In this document: positions 1-8,443 of the stretch, piece by piece
Position numbering within the stretch: position 1 is the stretch's first letter
Layout: the number at the start of each line of letters is the position of its first letter
Origin: Rhizobium sophorae
GTDB taxonomy: Bacteria; Pseudomonadota; Alphaproteobacteria; Rhizobiales; Rhizobiaceae
Direction: 5' to 3'
Assembly (NCBI RefSeq): GCF_013087515.1
Contig: NZ_JABFCN010000049.1
Coordinates: 1 to 64,000, forward strand
DNA: 64,000 nt
Program-made: the position numbers and the translations under genes
The notes under the pieces: model-generated
The model's database searches: none
What the model was told of the DNA's origin: nothing
Seen by the model: the letters and a program-made list of their open reading frames with translations, nothing else

Positions 1-250
1 CGTCCTTTGATGGGCCGGACTCTAATGCAATCTGGAGGAAATTACCCGTGGCAGGTCACGCTCTATCTGGATAGCATTTGCGCTTTTCGGATAGACAATT
101 TGACTGACGCTCTCCCGGTGGTTGCTAAATCTCCAACCTCCCCCGCATAGCAAGGTTTTGCGGCTTGCCCGCGAACTGCGCGACGCTCTGAACGGTCTCG
201 GCAATCGGCATGAATTGCAGTTGCGGTACCACAGCGCCGCTGCTCCGGCT

Positions 251-1321
251 TCAGCCGCGTAGCAGCGGAAGCAGTTGATCGCCCTGCCGCTTGATTTCGG
301 AGAGATACGGCGTGTCGGACAACACGAAGTGGGTGATGCCAAGATCCTGGTATTTGCGCAGCGAGCGGGCGACGTCTTCCGCCGAACCGACCAGCCAGGT
401 GGTGCCGGCGCCGCCGCCGCCGAACTTGCCCGGCGCCGTATAGAGGTTCTCGTCGAGGACGTCGCCGCGCTCATGCAGCTCGAGCAGCCGCTGCTGGCCG
501 ACGGCGAGCACGCGCTGGTGATCGTGCCAGCCGCTGCCTTTGTTTCTTGCCATTTCGGCGACCTTCGCCTCGGCATCGGCCCAGGCCTGTTCGGTGGTGT
601 CCCGGACCAGCGTCGTTATCCGCAGTCCGAATTCCAGCGGCGGGAGGTCACGGTCCAGTTCCCTGCTCAGCGCCTTCAGCCGCGCGATCCGTTCGCGGAC
701 ACCGTCGAGCGGCTCACCCCAGAAGAGCTGGACATCGGCCTCGGTGGCGGCCACCCGCTCGGCTGCCTCCGAAGCGCCGCCAAAATAGAATTTGGGGTGC
801 CGACGGTCGCCGCGGACCTGGATGCGCGGCACCACGGTGGATTCGGCGACCCGAAAGTTCTCGCCCGCGGATGTGACGTTGTCTTCGGTCCACAGTCTGC
901 GGACCAGCCGCATGAATTCCTTGGTCCTGGCATAGCGGTGTGCCTGATCGCCCTCGCTGTCGCCGTAGGCAGAGAGGTTGTCCTTGCCCGACACGATGTT
1001 GATCCGCACGCGGCCGCCGGTCAGATGGTCCAGCGTCGCCGCCGCGGAAGCGAAATTCGCCGGTCGCCAATAGCCTGGACGGATCGCAATGAGCGGTTCG
1101 AAGGTGGTCGTCCGGGCGGCGAGCGAGGTTGCGACGGTAAACGTGTCGGGGCGGCCCCAACCGGTGCCGATGAGCGCGCCCTTCCAGCCATGCTCCTCCA
1201 GCGCCCTTGCGTGGCTGGTCAGCGTATCCAGGCTGTTGTGGTTCTCGACGGCGGAATCGCCGCGATGGCCAGCTTTGACGTCGTTCGGAATATACCAGAG
1301 AAATTCGGAATTATTGCTCAT
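251..1321 (-). CDS. LLM-class flavin-dependent monooxygenase, SsuD-like
   Basis: 356 aa. Luciferase-like FMNH2-dependent monooxygenase of the alkanesulfonate monooxygenase type, which releases sulfite from organosulfonates using reduced flavin from a separate reductase. Family features seen are the N-terminal WYIPND segment, the TLDHLTGGRVRINIVSGKD block, the YFGGAS strand, the FGLR strand and the C-terminal GGAGT loop followed by a SDTPYLSE segment. The reading frame is open upstream to 1480, but the ATG at 1321 begins the conserved fold. It is last in the operon running from 5487, after a second monooxygenase. Compared with E. coli SsuD as I recall it, the positions of Cys54, His228, Arg297 and Tyr331 appear changed while Arg226 is kept, so the substrate may not be a simple alkanesulfonate. 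Confidence 0.85.
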   Translation of the reverse strand: MSNNSEFLWYIPNDVKAGHRGDSAVENHNSLDTLTSHARALEEHGWKGALIGTGWGRPDTFTVATSLAARTTTFEPLIAIRPGYWRPANFASAAATLDHLTGGRVRINIVSGKDNLSAYGDSEGDQAHRYARTKEFMRLVRRLWTEDNVTSAGENFRVAESTVVPRIQVRGDRRHPKFYFGGASEAAERVAATEADVQLFWGEPLDGVRERIARLKALSRELDRDLPPLEFGLRITTLVRDTTEQAWADAEAKVAEMARNKGSGWHDHQRVLAVGQQRLLELHERGDVLDENLYTAPGKFGGGGAGTTWLVGSAEDVARSLRKYQDLGITHFVLSDTPYLSEIKRQGDQLLPLLRG

Positions 1322-1382
1322 GCAATGCTGCGGTTCTGTCTGTGATTGGAACAAGAAAACCAGGGGAAGCCCCCTCAAGAGA

Positions 1383-2756
1383 TCATACGGCCGTCTGCAC
1401 CTGCTGCTGCCCCACCTGAACCACAAAGCCATTCGGCGGGCGCCGGAGGCCGAGGTTCTCCCGCAGCGTCGTGCCTTCATATTCGTGCCGGAACAGGCCG
1501 CGCTTGCGTAAAATCGGGACGACCTGATCGACGAAATCGGTCAAAGCGGTGGGCAGGATCGGCGGCATGATGTTGAAGGCGTCGGCCGCACCGTTCTCGA
1601 ACCAGCTCTGCATTGCATCGGCGATCTGCTCGGGTGTTCCGACCACCGTCCGATGGCCACGAGCGGTGGCGACCGCCAGATAGAACTGGCGCAGCGTCAG
1701 ATTGTTGCGCGAGACCAGGTCGGAAACCAGCTTGAGGCGGCTCTTGTTGAGTTCGGTATTATCAGGCAGGGGAGGGGCGGGATCATCCAGCGAGTAGCCG
1801 GAAAGGTCGATGCCCTTGTAGTGGCGGGCAAGGATATTCCAGGCGATGGAGGGATGAACGAGCGATTGGATATGGTCGTAATTCGCCTTGGCTTCGGCTT
1901 CCGTCCCGCCGAGAACAGGGAATATGCCGGGGCTGATCAGCAGTTCGTCCGGCAGGCGTCCGTAACGGGCGAGCCGCCCTTTGACGTCGGAATAAAATTC
2001 CTGCCCATCCTCGAGCGTCTGGCTGGCGGTAAAGATCATCTCGGCCGTGCGGGCAGCAAGCTCGCGCCCCGGCTCCGATGCACCAGCCTGCACGATGACG
2101 GGATAACCCTGAACCGGGCGGCCGACGTTGAGCGGACCGGCCACCGAGAAGAACTTGCCCTTGTGATCGACGAGATGCACCTTGTCGGGATCGAGATAGA
2201 CCCCGCTTTCCTTATCGCGAATAAAGGCATCGTCCTCGTAGGAATCCCACAAGCCCTTCACCAGATCGACGAATTCCTCGGCCCGCTCGTAGCGATCGGC
2301 ATGGGCGGGATGGCCTGCAATTGAAAAATTCTTCGAAACATCCGCACCGGTCGTGACGACGTTCCATGCGGCGCGGCCCTTGGAGATATAGTCCAGCGAC
2401 GCGAACCTGCGTGCCAACAGGTAGGGGTCTTCGTAGGTTGTCGATGCCGTGGCGACGAAGCCGATATGTTTGGTCACCTGGGAGAGGGCAGCCCAAAGGG
2501 TCAGAGGCTCGAAATGCGCGCCCTGGGCGGTGCGGCGAAGCGTTTCTGGGTCCTTGGCGCGGTCCCATCCAGCCGGACTGTCGGCGACGAAGACGAGATC
2601 GAATTTGCCGCGTTCGGCGGTCTGCGCGAGCTCGCGGTAGTGATCGATATTGAGGCCGGCATCGGCCTGCGCCTTCGGGTGGCGCCAGGCGGCGATATGA
2701 TGGCCCGTCGCCATGATGAATGCGCCAAGCCGCATTTGCCTTTTCGATGTGCTCAT
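1383..2756 (-). CDS. NtaA/SnaA/DszA-family FMN-dependent monooxygenase
   Basis: 457 aa, the usual length for the NtaA/SnaA/DszA branch of bacterial luciferase-like proteins, two-component enzymes that oxidise organosulfur or amino-polycarboxylate substrates with FMNH2. Typical blocks are LGAFIMATGHHIAAWRHP at the N-terminus, ERGKFDLVFVADS near residue 50, the GRAAWNVVTT segment near 127, HADRYERAEEFVDLVKGLWDS, and a PVIVQAGASEPGRELAA block. An ATG with GGAG 8 nt upstream starts it. It lies between the ABC ATPase gene and the SsuD-like gene on the same strand. The context points to sulfur scavenging from a sulfone, sulfonate or thiophene-type compound. The exact substrate cannot be read from the sequence. 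Confidence 0.87.
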   Translation of the reverse strand: MSTSKRQMRLGAFIMATGHHIAAWRHPKAQADAGLNIDHYRELAQTAERGKFDLVFVADSPAGWDRAKDPETLRRTAQGAHFEPLTLWAALSQVTKHIGFVATASTTYEDPYLLARRFASLDYISKGRAAWNVVTTGADVSKNFSIAGHPAHADRYERAEEFVDLVKGLWDSYEDDAFIRDKESGVYLDPDKVHLVDHKGKFFSVAGPLNVGRPVQGYPVIVQAGASEPGRELAARTAEMIFTASQTLEDGQEFYSDVKGRLARYGRLPDELLISPGIFPVLGGTEAEAKANYDHIQSLVHPSIAWNILARHYKGIDLSGYSLDDPAPPLPDNTELNKSRLKLVSDLVSRNNLTLRQFYLAVATARGHRTVVGTPEQIADAMQSWFENGAADAFNIMPPILPTALTDFVDQVVPILRKRGLFRHEYEGTTLRENLGLRRPPNGFVVQVGQQQVQTAV

Positions 2757-2793
2757 TGGCTTATCTCCAGATCAAATTGAGCTGTTGCTGATG

Positions 2794-3543
2794 TCAGGCG
2801 GCCTTGCGGCCAGGAAGCTCGACCCCGAGCCGGCGGAGAAGATGGATTCGGAATTGCGCAAAGCGCGGATCGCCGTGGTCGCGCGGCGTCGGCAGATCGA
2901 TCTTGAGATCCTCGATTAGGCGCCCTTCGTCGAGAACCAGTATGCGGTCGGCCAGCGAAATCGCCTCGTCGACGTCGTGGGTGACGAGCAGCACGGCAGG
3001 ACGGTGTCTTGCACACAACTCCCGCAGCAGATCGTGCATTTTCAGCCGGGTCAGCGCATCGAGCGCGCCGAACGGCTCATCGGCGAGAAGCAGGGCCGGT
3101 TCGCGCACCAGCGAACGGGCAAGCGCCACCCTCTGCTGCTCGCCACCCGAAAGCTGGTTCGGCCACGCCGTTTCCCGGCCTGCGAGTCCGACCTCCGCCA
3201 AAGCCTTCCGCCCGGCGTCCTGGCCGGAGGCGCCGGTCAAGCCGAGCGTGACGTTCTGGATGACGGTGCGCCACGGCAGCAGGCGGGCGTCCTGGAAAAC
3301 CACCGAAAGGCTCTCCGGCGTCTCGAGGGTGCCGGTTCCCTCGACACCGTGATCGAGACCGGCCAGAGCCCTGAGGAACGTGCTTTTGCCGGAGCCGCTG
3401 CGGCCAAGCAGGGCGACGAACTCGCCTTCCTCGATATCGAGATCGACGCCGTCGAGGATCGTCTTCGTCGCAAACCGCCGTTCGAGATCTCGCACGTGGA
3501 CGGCCTTGGTTGCGGGCTTCAGTTTGCCAGCGTGCGGCGCCAT
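2794..3543 (-). CDS. Sulfonate-type ABC transporter ATP-binding protein (SsuB-like)
   Basis: 249 aa nucleotide-binding subunit. Walker A GRSGSGKST (near residue 48), Q-loop VFQDARLLPW, signature LSGGEQQRVALARSL, Walker B LLLADEPFGALD and the switch His in VTHDVDEA are all present. The PWRTV and DEPFGALDALTRL motifs are characteristic of the nitrate/sulfonate/taurine (SsuB/TauB) group. The gene overlaps the 3' end of the permease gene by 25 bp, which implies translational coupling. It energises import through the adjacent permease and binding protein. Either aliphatic sulfonates or another organosulfur ligand would fit. Confidence 0.92.
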   Translation of the reverse strand: MAPHAGKLKPATKAVHVRDLERRFATKTILDGVDLDIEEGEFVALLGRSGSGKSTFLRALAGLDHGVEGTGTLETPESLSVVFQDARLLPWRTVIQNVTLGLTGASGQDAGRKALAEVGLAGRETAWPNQLSGGEQQRVALARSLVREPALLLADEPFGALDALTRLKMHDLLRELCARHRPAVLLVTHDVDEAISLADRILVLDEGRLIEDLKIDLPTPRDHGDPRFAQFRIHLLRRLGVELPGRKAA

Positions 3544-4427
3544 GAGAGGGCCCTCCGTTCAAGCAGGCGGACGAGACCGTCCGAGACGAGACCCAGCAGC
3601 ACATAGACCACCAGGCCGACGAGAATGACGTCGGTCTGCCCGTAATTTCGGGCAAGATCGATCATGTAACCGAGCCCGCTGGTGGCGTTGATCTGCTCGA
3701 CCACGACGAGAGAAACCCAGCAGAGGGTGACGGCAAACCGCAGACCCAGAAGGAAACCGGGCAAGGCGCCGGGCAGCACCACCTGAAGGATGAAGTCCTT
3801 CTGGCTCATCCGCAGGGTCTCGGCCAGTTCGACATAGCGGCTGTCGATGCTGCGGAGCGCATTGTGGGTGTGGATATAAATCGGCACGATCACGGCAAGC
3901 GCGATGGTCGTAACCTTCATGCTCTCGCCGATGCCGAACCATAGGATCAACAAAGGGATCAGGGCCAGCGTCGGTATCGCGCGCTTGATCTGCACCGGCC
4001 CGTCGATCAGGGCTTCTCCGATCCGGGAAAGACCGGCGATAACCGCCAGGATCGTGCCAATCAGCAATCCGATGCTGAGGCCGAGCAGGGCACGCGTCGC
4101 TGACGTCACGAAGTTGTCCTGCAGGCGACCCTGCTCTATCAGCCTTACGAAAGCCTCGACCACCGTCCACGGCGCCGACAGGATACGCGGGTCGATCCAT
4201 CCGAGCGCCGAGCCGACGACCCAGGTCAAGACGAGCAATGCAGGCCCGATCTGCAATCCGAAAGGTATCGCAGGTCCGGGGCCTAGCCTGCGCCGGGCGC
4301 GAGGACTGGCGGAGCCAGCCAGGCCAGCAGAGCCAATCGGCTTTGCCACGCGTGAACCTGCGTGCGCAATTCTCCCGCTTGCTGTCAGGGATAGTTTCGC
4401 CTCATCTGCATCCCAAGTGGTTGCCAT
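3519..4427 (-). CDS. Sulfonate-type ABC transporter permease (SsuC-like)
   Basis: 302 aa inner-membrane permease of the BPD_transp_1 family. A Ser/Ala/Arg-rich cytoplasmic N-terminus of about 55 residues precedes a first helix (GPALLVLTWVVGSALGW). Further hydrophobic segments follow, and the EAA loop (SRYVELAETLRMS then VVLPGALPGFLLGLRFA) lies in the C-terminal half. The last segment runs into the start of the ATPase gene. Upstream is the binding-protein gene, so the order is binding protein, permease, ATPase, then two monooxygenases, as in ssu-like loci. The longish N-terminus could mean the true start is a later codon. Confidence 0.9.
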   Translation of the reverse strand: MATTWDADEAKLSLTASGRIAHAGSRVAKPIGSAGLAGSASPRARRRLGPGPAIPFGLQIGPALLVLTWVVGSALGWIDPRILSAPWTVVEAFVRLIEQGRLQDNFVTSATRALLGLSIGLLIGTILAVIAGLSRIGEALIDGPVQIKRAIPTLALIPLLILWFGIGESMKVTTIALAVIVPIYIHTHNALRSIDSRYVELAETLRMSQKDFILQVVLPGALPGFLLGLRFAVTLCWVSLVVVEQINATSGLGYMIDLARNYGQTDVILVGLVVYVLLGLVSDGLVRLLERRALSWRRTLAN

Positions 4428-4461
4428 GCTTCAGATCTCCTCTCCGAAGGGGTGTCGAACA

Positions 4462-5487
4462 TTACTGGCTCTTGGCCAAAGCCGCGGCGCCGAGCTTTTC
4501 GAAGCGATTGTCGAAAATCTGCTCCACATTGAGGGGCTTGTAGCCGAGCTCGTCTGCCAGCAGGTCGATGGTTTCCTGGTGGCGCTTCTTCACTTCGCTC
4601 CAATCGCTGGGAACGACCTGTTCGCCAGTCAGCTTGACGAGATATTCCCCGTCTTCCTGGCTCAGTCCCTGCTGACCGACGTAATATTCCTTGATCCAGA
4701 GGTCCGGGTTCCGGTTCACCCATTCGGTGGCGCGTGCCCACAGACCGACATATTCGGCGAGAGCTGCCGCCTTGGCGGGATCATCCAGAACCCATTGCGG
4801 CGCATAAAGATGGCTCGGATCATCCCGCAGGCCATGTTCCACGAGGGTCGCGCCATCGGGTCCGTATTGTGTGATGTAGCGCCTGATGTAGACGCCGCCG
4901 AGCGGTGCGATGTCGACCTGTTTGCTCGCCAATGCCTTCGGATAGACGTCGCTGGTGCTTGGCAGTTCCACCAGAGTGACGTCGCCGCTCTTCAAGCCTG
5001 CGGCATGGAGGGCACGTAGAACGAGCGTGCCCTGGGCCTGTCCCGGGCTGAAGGCGATGCGTTTGCCGCGGAAATCTGCCAGCGTCTTGACGTCGGCACC
5101 CGGCGCGATGCCGAAGCGGTAGATCGGATTGGCGATCGGGTCACGGCGTTCGCGATAGGCGATGTTGCGGACGGGCAGGTTGTTCCAGTTGGCGAAGATC
5201 GAGGGGATCTCGGCCACCGACCCGACATCGAGCGCATGGGCGCGGAAAGCTTCCGAAGTCTGCGGCCCGCCGCTGATATTGGCCCATTTGACCTCGAAAC
5301 TAAGCTCCTTGCCGAGACCGGACACTTCGAGCGCTTTCTGGGTGACAGGATCGCCGATCGTAAGCACCGTGCCTGGCGGCACTTTGGAAAGCAGCGGAGC
5401 CTCTGTCTCGGCTTCCGCCGGACCGTGAATGGCACTGAGACCAAGCAGACTGAACAACGCAATTTTGAATGTCCTTGCCAATGTCAT
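4462..5487 (-). CDS. Aliphatic sulfonate-type ABC substrate-binding protein (SsuA-like)
   Basis: 341 aa periplasmic binding protein of the NMT1/SsuA type. It begins with a Sec signal peptide (positive MTLARTFK, a hydrophobic stretch, cleavage near AEAETE). Later features are an LTIGDP strand, WANISGGPQTSEAFRAHALDVG, and FRGKRIAFSPGQAQGTLVLRALHAAG, the hinge region typical of sulfonate binders. The frame is open to 5547, but the ATG at 5487 has GGGAAGA 6 to 8 nt upstream and starts a proper signal peptide. It is the first gene of the operon. An inverted repeat lies 66 bp upstream. Confidence 0.9.
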   Translation of the reverse strand: MTLARTFKIALFSLLGLSAIHGPAEAETEAPLLSKVPPGTVLTIGDPVTQKALEVSGLGKELSFEVKWANISGGPQTSEAFRAHALDVGSVAEIPSIFANWNNLPVRNIAYRERRDPIANPIYRFGIAPGADVKTLADFRGKRIAFSPGQAQGTLVLRALHAAGLKSGDVTLVELPSTSDVYPKALASKQVDIAPLGGVYIRRYITQYGPDGATLVEHGLRDDPSHLYAPQWVLDDPAKAAALAEYVGLWARATEWVNRNPDLWIKEYYVGQQGLSQEDGEYLVKLTGEQVVPSDWSEVKKRHQETIDLLADELGYKPLNVEQIFDNRFEKLGAAALAKSQ

Positions 5488-5552
5488 CGTCGATCTTCCC
5501 GTTTCGGATTGTTGTTTGCAGGAGCGATGCACGGTAAGATGGAACATAATCT

Positions 5553-5575
5553 ACTAAATCGATAGACTATTTAGT
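5553..5575. promoter_or_regulatory. Inverted repeat upstream of the organosulfur operon
   Basis: Arms ACTAAAT and ATTTAGT (7 bp each) are separated by 9 bp. The element sits in an AT-rich island 66 bp upstream of the first operon start at 5487, so it is well placed to be an operator or activator site for a sulfur-starvation regulator. No regulator gene lies next to it. The identity of the binding protein is unknown. Confidence 0.4.
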
Positions 5576-5671
5576 TTAATGAAAGTGGCGCTGAGGGAAA
5601 ATTGTCCTCAAAAGTCGGGCAACAGAAACGATCGCATCCGTCGCGTCGAGGATGCTCGGCGCACCAGACGT

Positions 5672-5707
5672 GAAAAAGCGCCCGGGAGGCTCGTCCGCGG
5701 GCGCTTT
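5672..5707 (-). terminator. Rho-independent terminator
   Basis: Stem AAAGCGCCCG pairs with CGGGCGCTTT (10 bp, 13-nt loop). Read on the minus strand it is followed by a run of five T. It lies about 95 bp past the stop of the small gene ending at 5801 and closes the ABC transporter operon that begins at 9940. Confidence 0.75.
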
Positions 5708-5800
5708 CCGGGTCGTTGTTCAAACCCTTACTTTTGTTTTGGCCGGGCAGCGGACCGGAGCAGTCATCCAAGCCGTCGCGGACGTCGGGATCGACTGCCG

Positions 5801-6139
5801 TCAGGCGATATGCGGCGCGTATTCGTTGGCCGCGAATACGTGATGATGCACCTTGCCGGTAAAGAGCTGCAGGAGTTCGCCGGTCACCTCGCGGCTCTGC
5901 GACCGCACATCGGAGAGAAGTGCTGCGTTCACCGCGTCCATATCGGGATAACGAATGGCGAGCGCCATGGCATAAATCGGGGCGCCTGCGTCGCGCTCCA
6001 TCCCGTCCAGCACCCGGATTTCCTCGGCGCCCGGAAATTTCGTCCAGAGAGGGACGAGCCGCTGCCGCACGAATTCGCGGAATTCCGCTTCTCTGCCGGG
6101 ATGGATTTCGCCTTCAAACAAAGCATAACGAATGATCAT
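5801..6139 (-). CDS. Small dimeric alpha-beta barrel (ABM/EthD-like) protein
   Basis: 112 aa, no signal peptide or membrane segment. The pattern MIIRYALFEG, a helix rich in Arg and Glu (REAEFREFVRQRLVPLW), a strand (EIRVLDGM), then YAMALAIRYPDMDAV and a C-terminal helix resembles the ferredoxin-like alpha-beta barrel of small monooxygenase, EthD or mutarotase-like proteins. Last gene of the sugar-type ABC operon, about 100 bp after the binding-protein gene, from which it is separated by a strong hairpin. A role in handling the imported ligand, such as isomerisation, is possible but not shown. Function unknown. Confidence 0.75.
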   Translation of the reverse strand: MIIRYALFEGEIHPGREAEFREFVRQRLVPLWTKFPGAEEIRVLDGMERDAGAPIYAMALAIRYPDMDAVNAALLSDVRSQSREVTGELLQLFTGKVHHHVFAANEYAPHIA

Positions 6140-6198
6140 AGGTTCTCTTTTCCAAAACTCGCCGGCGCTGGATGGATGTTGCAGTGATGTCAGGAAGT

Positions 6199-6224
6199 GA
6201 GGGCGTATCGATCGATACGCCCTC
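6199..6224. repeat. 26-bp perfect palindrome between binding-protein gene and small gene
   Basis: GAGGGCGTATCGA and its exact reverse complement abut, forming a potential 11-bp hairpin with a 4-nt loop. No T-run follows on either strand, so it is more likely an mRNA-stabilising or partial-attenuation hairpin after the abundant binding-protein message than a full terminator. Confidence 0.6.
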
Positions 6225-6235
6225 GGCTGGGAGGG

Positions 6236-7333
6236 TTATTTGCCCCAGATTTTCTTATATTGATCGCGATAGCCGTTATCGGGATCGAAGCTGTTCTTCG
6301 GTCCGCCGTCGAATTCGACATTCGCACTGGTCACCACATGCAGCGGCGACACATAGCCAGACCACGGAGCGCCCGCGAAGGCTCGGTTCAGTTCGTCGAC
6401 GAGCTGCCAACCCTGGAGGTTGAGCGGTTCGGCGACCGTAACGGCCTGGAACTGCTTGGCGCGGATACGCTGATAGGCGCTCTCCGAACCGTCGCCGGCT
6501 GCAACGTTCACCGGTTTTCCGTCGCCTGCGATGCCGGCCGAGGCGAGCGAAGGTCCCATGAAGTCGTAATAGAGGTCATTGATCGCCAGAGAATGCGTCC
6601 ACTTCGCACCATATTTCTGCAGAAGCGACGTGGTCAGCTGCGGCATGCGCTGGGAGGTTTCGGCGATCGGCGTGTCGACATATTCGAGCACCGTACCGCC
6701 GAGATCCTCGATCTCCTTCTTCATGCGATCGACCTTGGCAATCGCGATCGCATAGGTGGAATCGGTAAAGATGATGACGCCCGGCTTGCCGCCGGCATCG
6801 GCGAAGGCCCAATCCGCCGCAGACTTCGACACTTCCATCGCATCGGTGGTGACGTTAGCGAAGACACCGACTTCGGGAACCGGACCGACCGCCGAGGCGG
6901 CGTGCCAGGAAACCATCGGAATGCCGGCAGCCTTGGCCGCTTCCATCGCCGGCTTCTGCTCGACCGCGTCAAAGCCGTTGATAATGATGCCATCCGGCTT
7001 CAGCGCCATCGCCTGTCCGAACGCCGCGGTCCGCCCGCCGATCGAACCGGCACCGTCAAGCGCCTTCACCGTCCAGCCGAGCGCGCCTGCAGCTTCCTGA
7101 ACGCCATTGACCACGCCGAGGATGCCGCCGTTCTTCATATCACCGGCAAGAATGACGATGTTCTTTCCGGCAGCACCCTTGGGGCCGCTCGTCGGGCCGT
7201 CCCAGGCGCTCACCTTGGAAGCATATTTTTCGACCACGGCTTTGGCGTCGGCCATGGAATCGGCCAATGCCGGCATGCTGAGCATAACGGCGACGGTTGC
7301 GACCGTTGCCTGCAATAACGTTCTGCGCTTCAT
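6236..7333 (-). CDS. Ribose-type sugar ABC transporter substrate-binding protein
   Basis: 365 aa periplasmic protein of the Peripla_BP_4 (RbsB/XylF) class. Signal peptide MKRRTLLQATVATVAVMLSMPALA with cleavage near ALADS. Two Rossmann-like lobes follow. Ligand-lobe features include the GGILGVVNGVQEAAGALGW helix, LKPDGIIINGFD, VAAGDGSESAYQRIRA and TVAEPLNLQGW. The ATG at 7333 has GGAGGA 6 nt upstream; a GTG two codons earlier is less well placed. The adjacent permease and ATPase make a complete importer. The nearby sugar-acid enzymes and the operator shared with them suggest an aldonate, ketoaldonate or lactone ligand rather than ribose, which is inference. Confidence 0.9.
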   Translation of the reverse strand: MKRRTLLQATVATVAVMLSMPALADSMADAKAVVEKYASKVSAWDGPTSGPKGAAGKNIVILAGDMKNGGILGVVNGVQEAAGALGWTVKALDGAGSIGGRTAAFGQAMALKPDGIIINGFDAVEQKPAMEAAKAAGIPMVSWHAASAVGPVPEVGVFANVTTDAMEVSKSAADWAFADAGGKPGVIIFTDSTYAIAIAKVDRMKKEIEDLGGTVLEYVDTPIAETSQRMPQLTTSLLQKYGAKWTHSLAINDLYYDFMGPSLASAGIAGDGKPVNVAAGDGSESAYQRIRAKQFQAVTVAEPLNLQGWQLVDELNRAFAGAPWSGYVSPLHVVTSANVEFDGGPKNSFDPDNGYRDQYKKIWGK

Positions 7334-7384
7334 GTTCACTCCTCCATTTTGTTTGTTGTGAAATGCCGGGATGAGCCGGCATCC

Positions 7385-8425
7385 TCATTTGGATGCGGGT
7401 GTGATCCTCCTCACAGCTCCGCGTTTGCGCTGGGCGTAGCCTGCTATGCCGATGGCAATCAACAGGGTGACGCCGTTGAACAGCGGCTCGACGAAGAACG
7501 ATCCGCCGAATTGCTGAATTCCTGATATTCCGACTGCCAGGATGATGACGCCGATCAAGGTGCCCCAGACGTTCACCCGCCCCGGCTTGATCGTCGTCGA
7601 TCCAAGGAAGGCGCCGACAAGCGCCGGCAGCAGATATTCAAGGCCGACGCTTGCCTGGCCGATGCGCAGCTTCGAGGCGAGAAGAACCCCGGTCAGCGCC
7701 GCAAGCAGGCCCGAGGTGACGAATGCGCCGATCACGAATTTGCGGACCGGAATGCCATTGAGGGCCGCCGCCTTCGGATTGGCGCCGATGGCGTAGAGGT
7801 AACGGCCGATCGGCAGGTATTCGAGCACAATCCACATGCAGACCGCGATCAGGAGCACGTAGAAGCCGGTAATCGGCAGGCCGAACAGCATGGTGCCGTT
7901 CAGCGCATAGAAACCCTCCGGCAGGACGCCAACCACCTGCCGCCCACCGGTGTGCCAGAGGGCAAGCGCATAGAGGACGGTTCCCGTGCCAAGCGTCGCG
8001 ATGAAGCTGTCGATCTTCGCGACCTCGACCAGCAGGCCGTTTATGAAGCCGGTGAAGACGCCGAGTGCGAGAACAATCAGCACCGCGACCGGCCAGGGCA
8101 GGCCGTAGGCCGTCTGCAGGCTGATGGCGAGAATGTGCCAGAGCACGATGCCATAGCCGACGGTGAGATCGATGCGACCCGATGCCATCGGGATCATCGC
8201 GGCGAGCGACAGAAGCGCGATGATGGCCTTGTCGGACACGATCGAGCGGACGTTCAACAGGGTCGGGAACGTATCGGGCAGCAGGATTGAGAAGAGCACG
8301 ATCAGGCCGACGGTGAGGATCACCAGCCCGTAAACCGGGATCAGGCGTCCGATCTTCTGTCCCGTGGACAGGCCGGCCATTTCGCTCTTGGTCGGCTCCA
8401 GAGCCGTGGATTCAATGGATTGCAT
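7385..8425 (-). CDS. Ribose-type sugar ABC transporter permease (RbsC-like)
   Basis: 346 aa, BPD_transp_2 family. About 8 to 10 hydrophobic segments start with LIPVYGLVILTVGLIVLFSILL. Conserved blocks include SDKAIIALLSLAAMIPMASGRIDLTVG, GFINGLLVEVAKIDSFIATLGTGTVL, and IGANPKAAALNGIPVRKFVIGAFV, the cytoplasmic loop that contacts the ATPase. The start is 18 nt after the ATPase stop, and the binding-protein gene follows 51 nt downstream. The duplicated-domain ATPase next door is the matching partner for this permease type. Confidence 0.92.
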   Translation of the reverse strand: MQSIESTALEPTKSEMAGLSTGQKIGRLIPVYGLVILTVGLIVLFSILLPDTFPTLLNVRSIVSDKAIIALLSLAAMIPMASGRIDLTVGYGIVLWHILAISLQTAYGLPWPVAVLIVLALGVFTGFINGLLVEVAKIDSFIATLGTGTVLYALALWHTGGRQVVGVLPEGFYALNGTMLFGLPITGFYVLLIAVCMWIVLEYLPIGRYLYAIGANPKAAALNGIPVRKFVIGAFVTSGLLAALTGVLLASKLRIGQASVGLEYLLPALVGAFLGSTTIKPGRVNVWGTLIGVIILAVGISGIQQFGGSFFVEPLFNGVTLLIAIGIAGYAQRKRGAVRRITPASK

Positions 8426-8443
8426 GGCTGTTCTCCCGATGGC

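Larger units (their letters stand above)
5488..5800. other. Intergenic region between two minus-strand operons
   Basis: 313 bp with no supportable gene. It holds the terminator of the upstream sugar-acid transporter operon (5672-5707) and the AT-rich inverted repeat and presumed promoter of the organosulfur operon. Short reading frames here have no ribosome site or family resemblance. Confidence 0.6.

Noticed and set aside
141..245. Minus-strand stretch reading MPIAETVQSVAQ and ending at a stop, at the left edge
   Set aside because: It looks protein-like for about 30 residues but has no ribosome site and directly follows the SsuD-like stop. It is too short to call, and could be a fragment or chance.
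1..250. Left-edge region searched for a gene or terminator
   Set aside because: No convincing gene, hairpin with T-run or known site was found.
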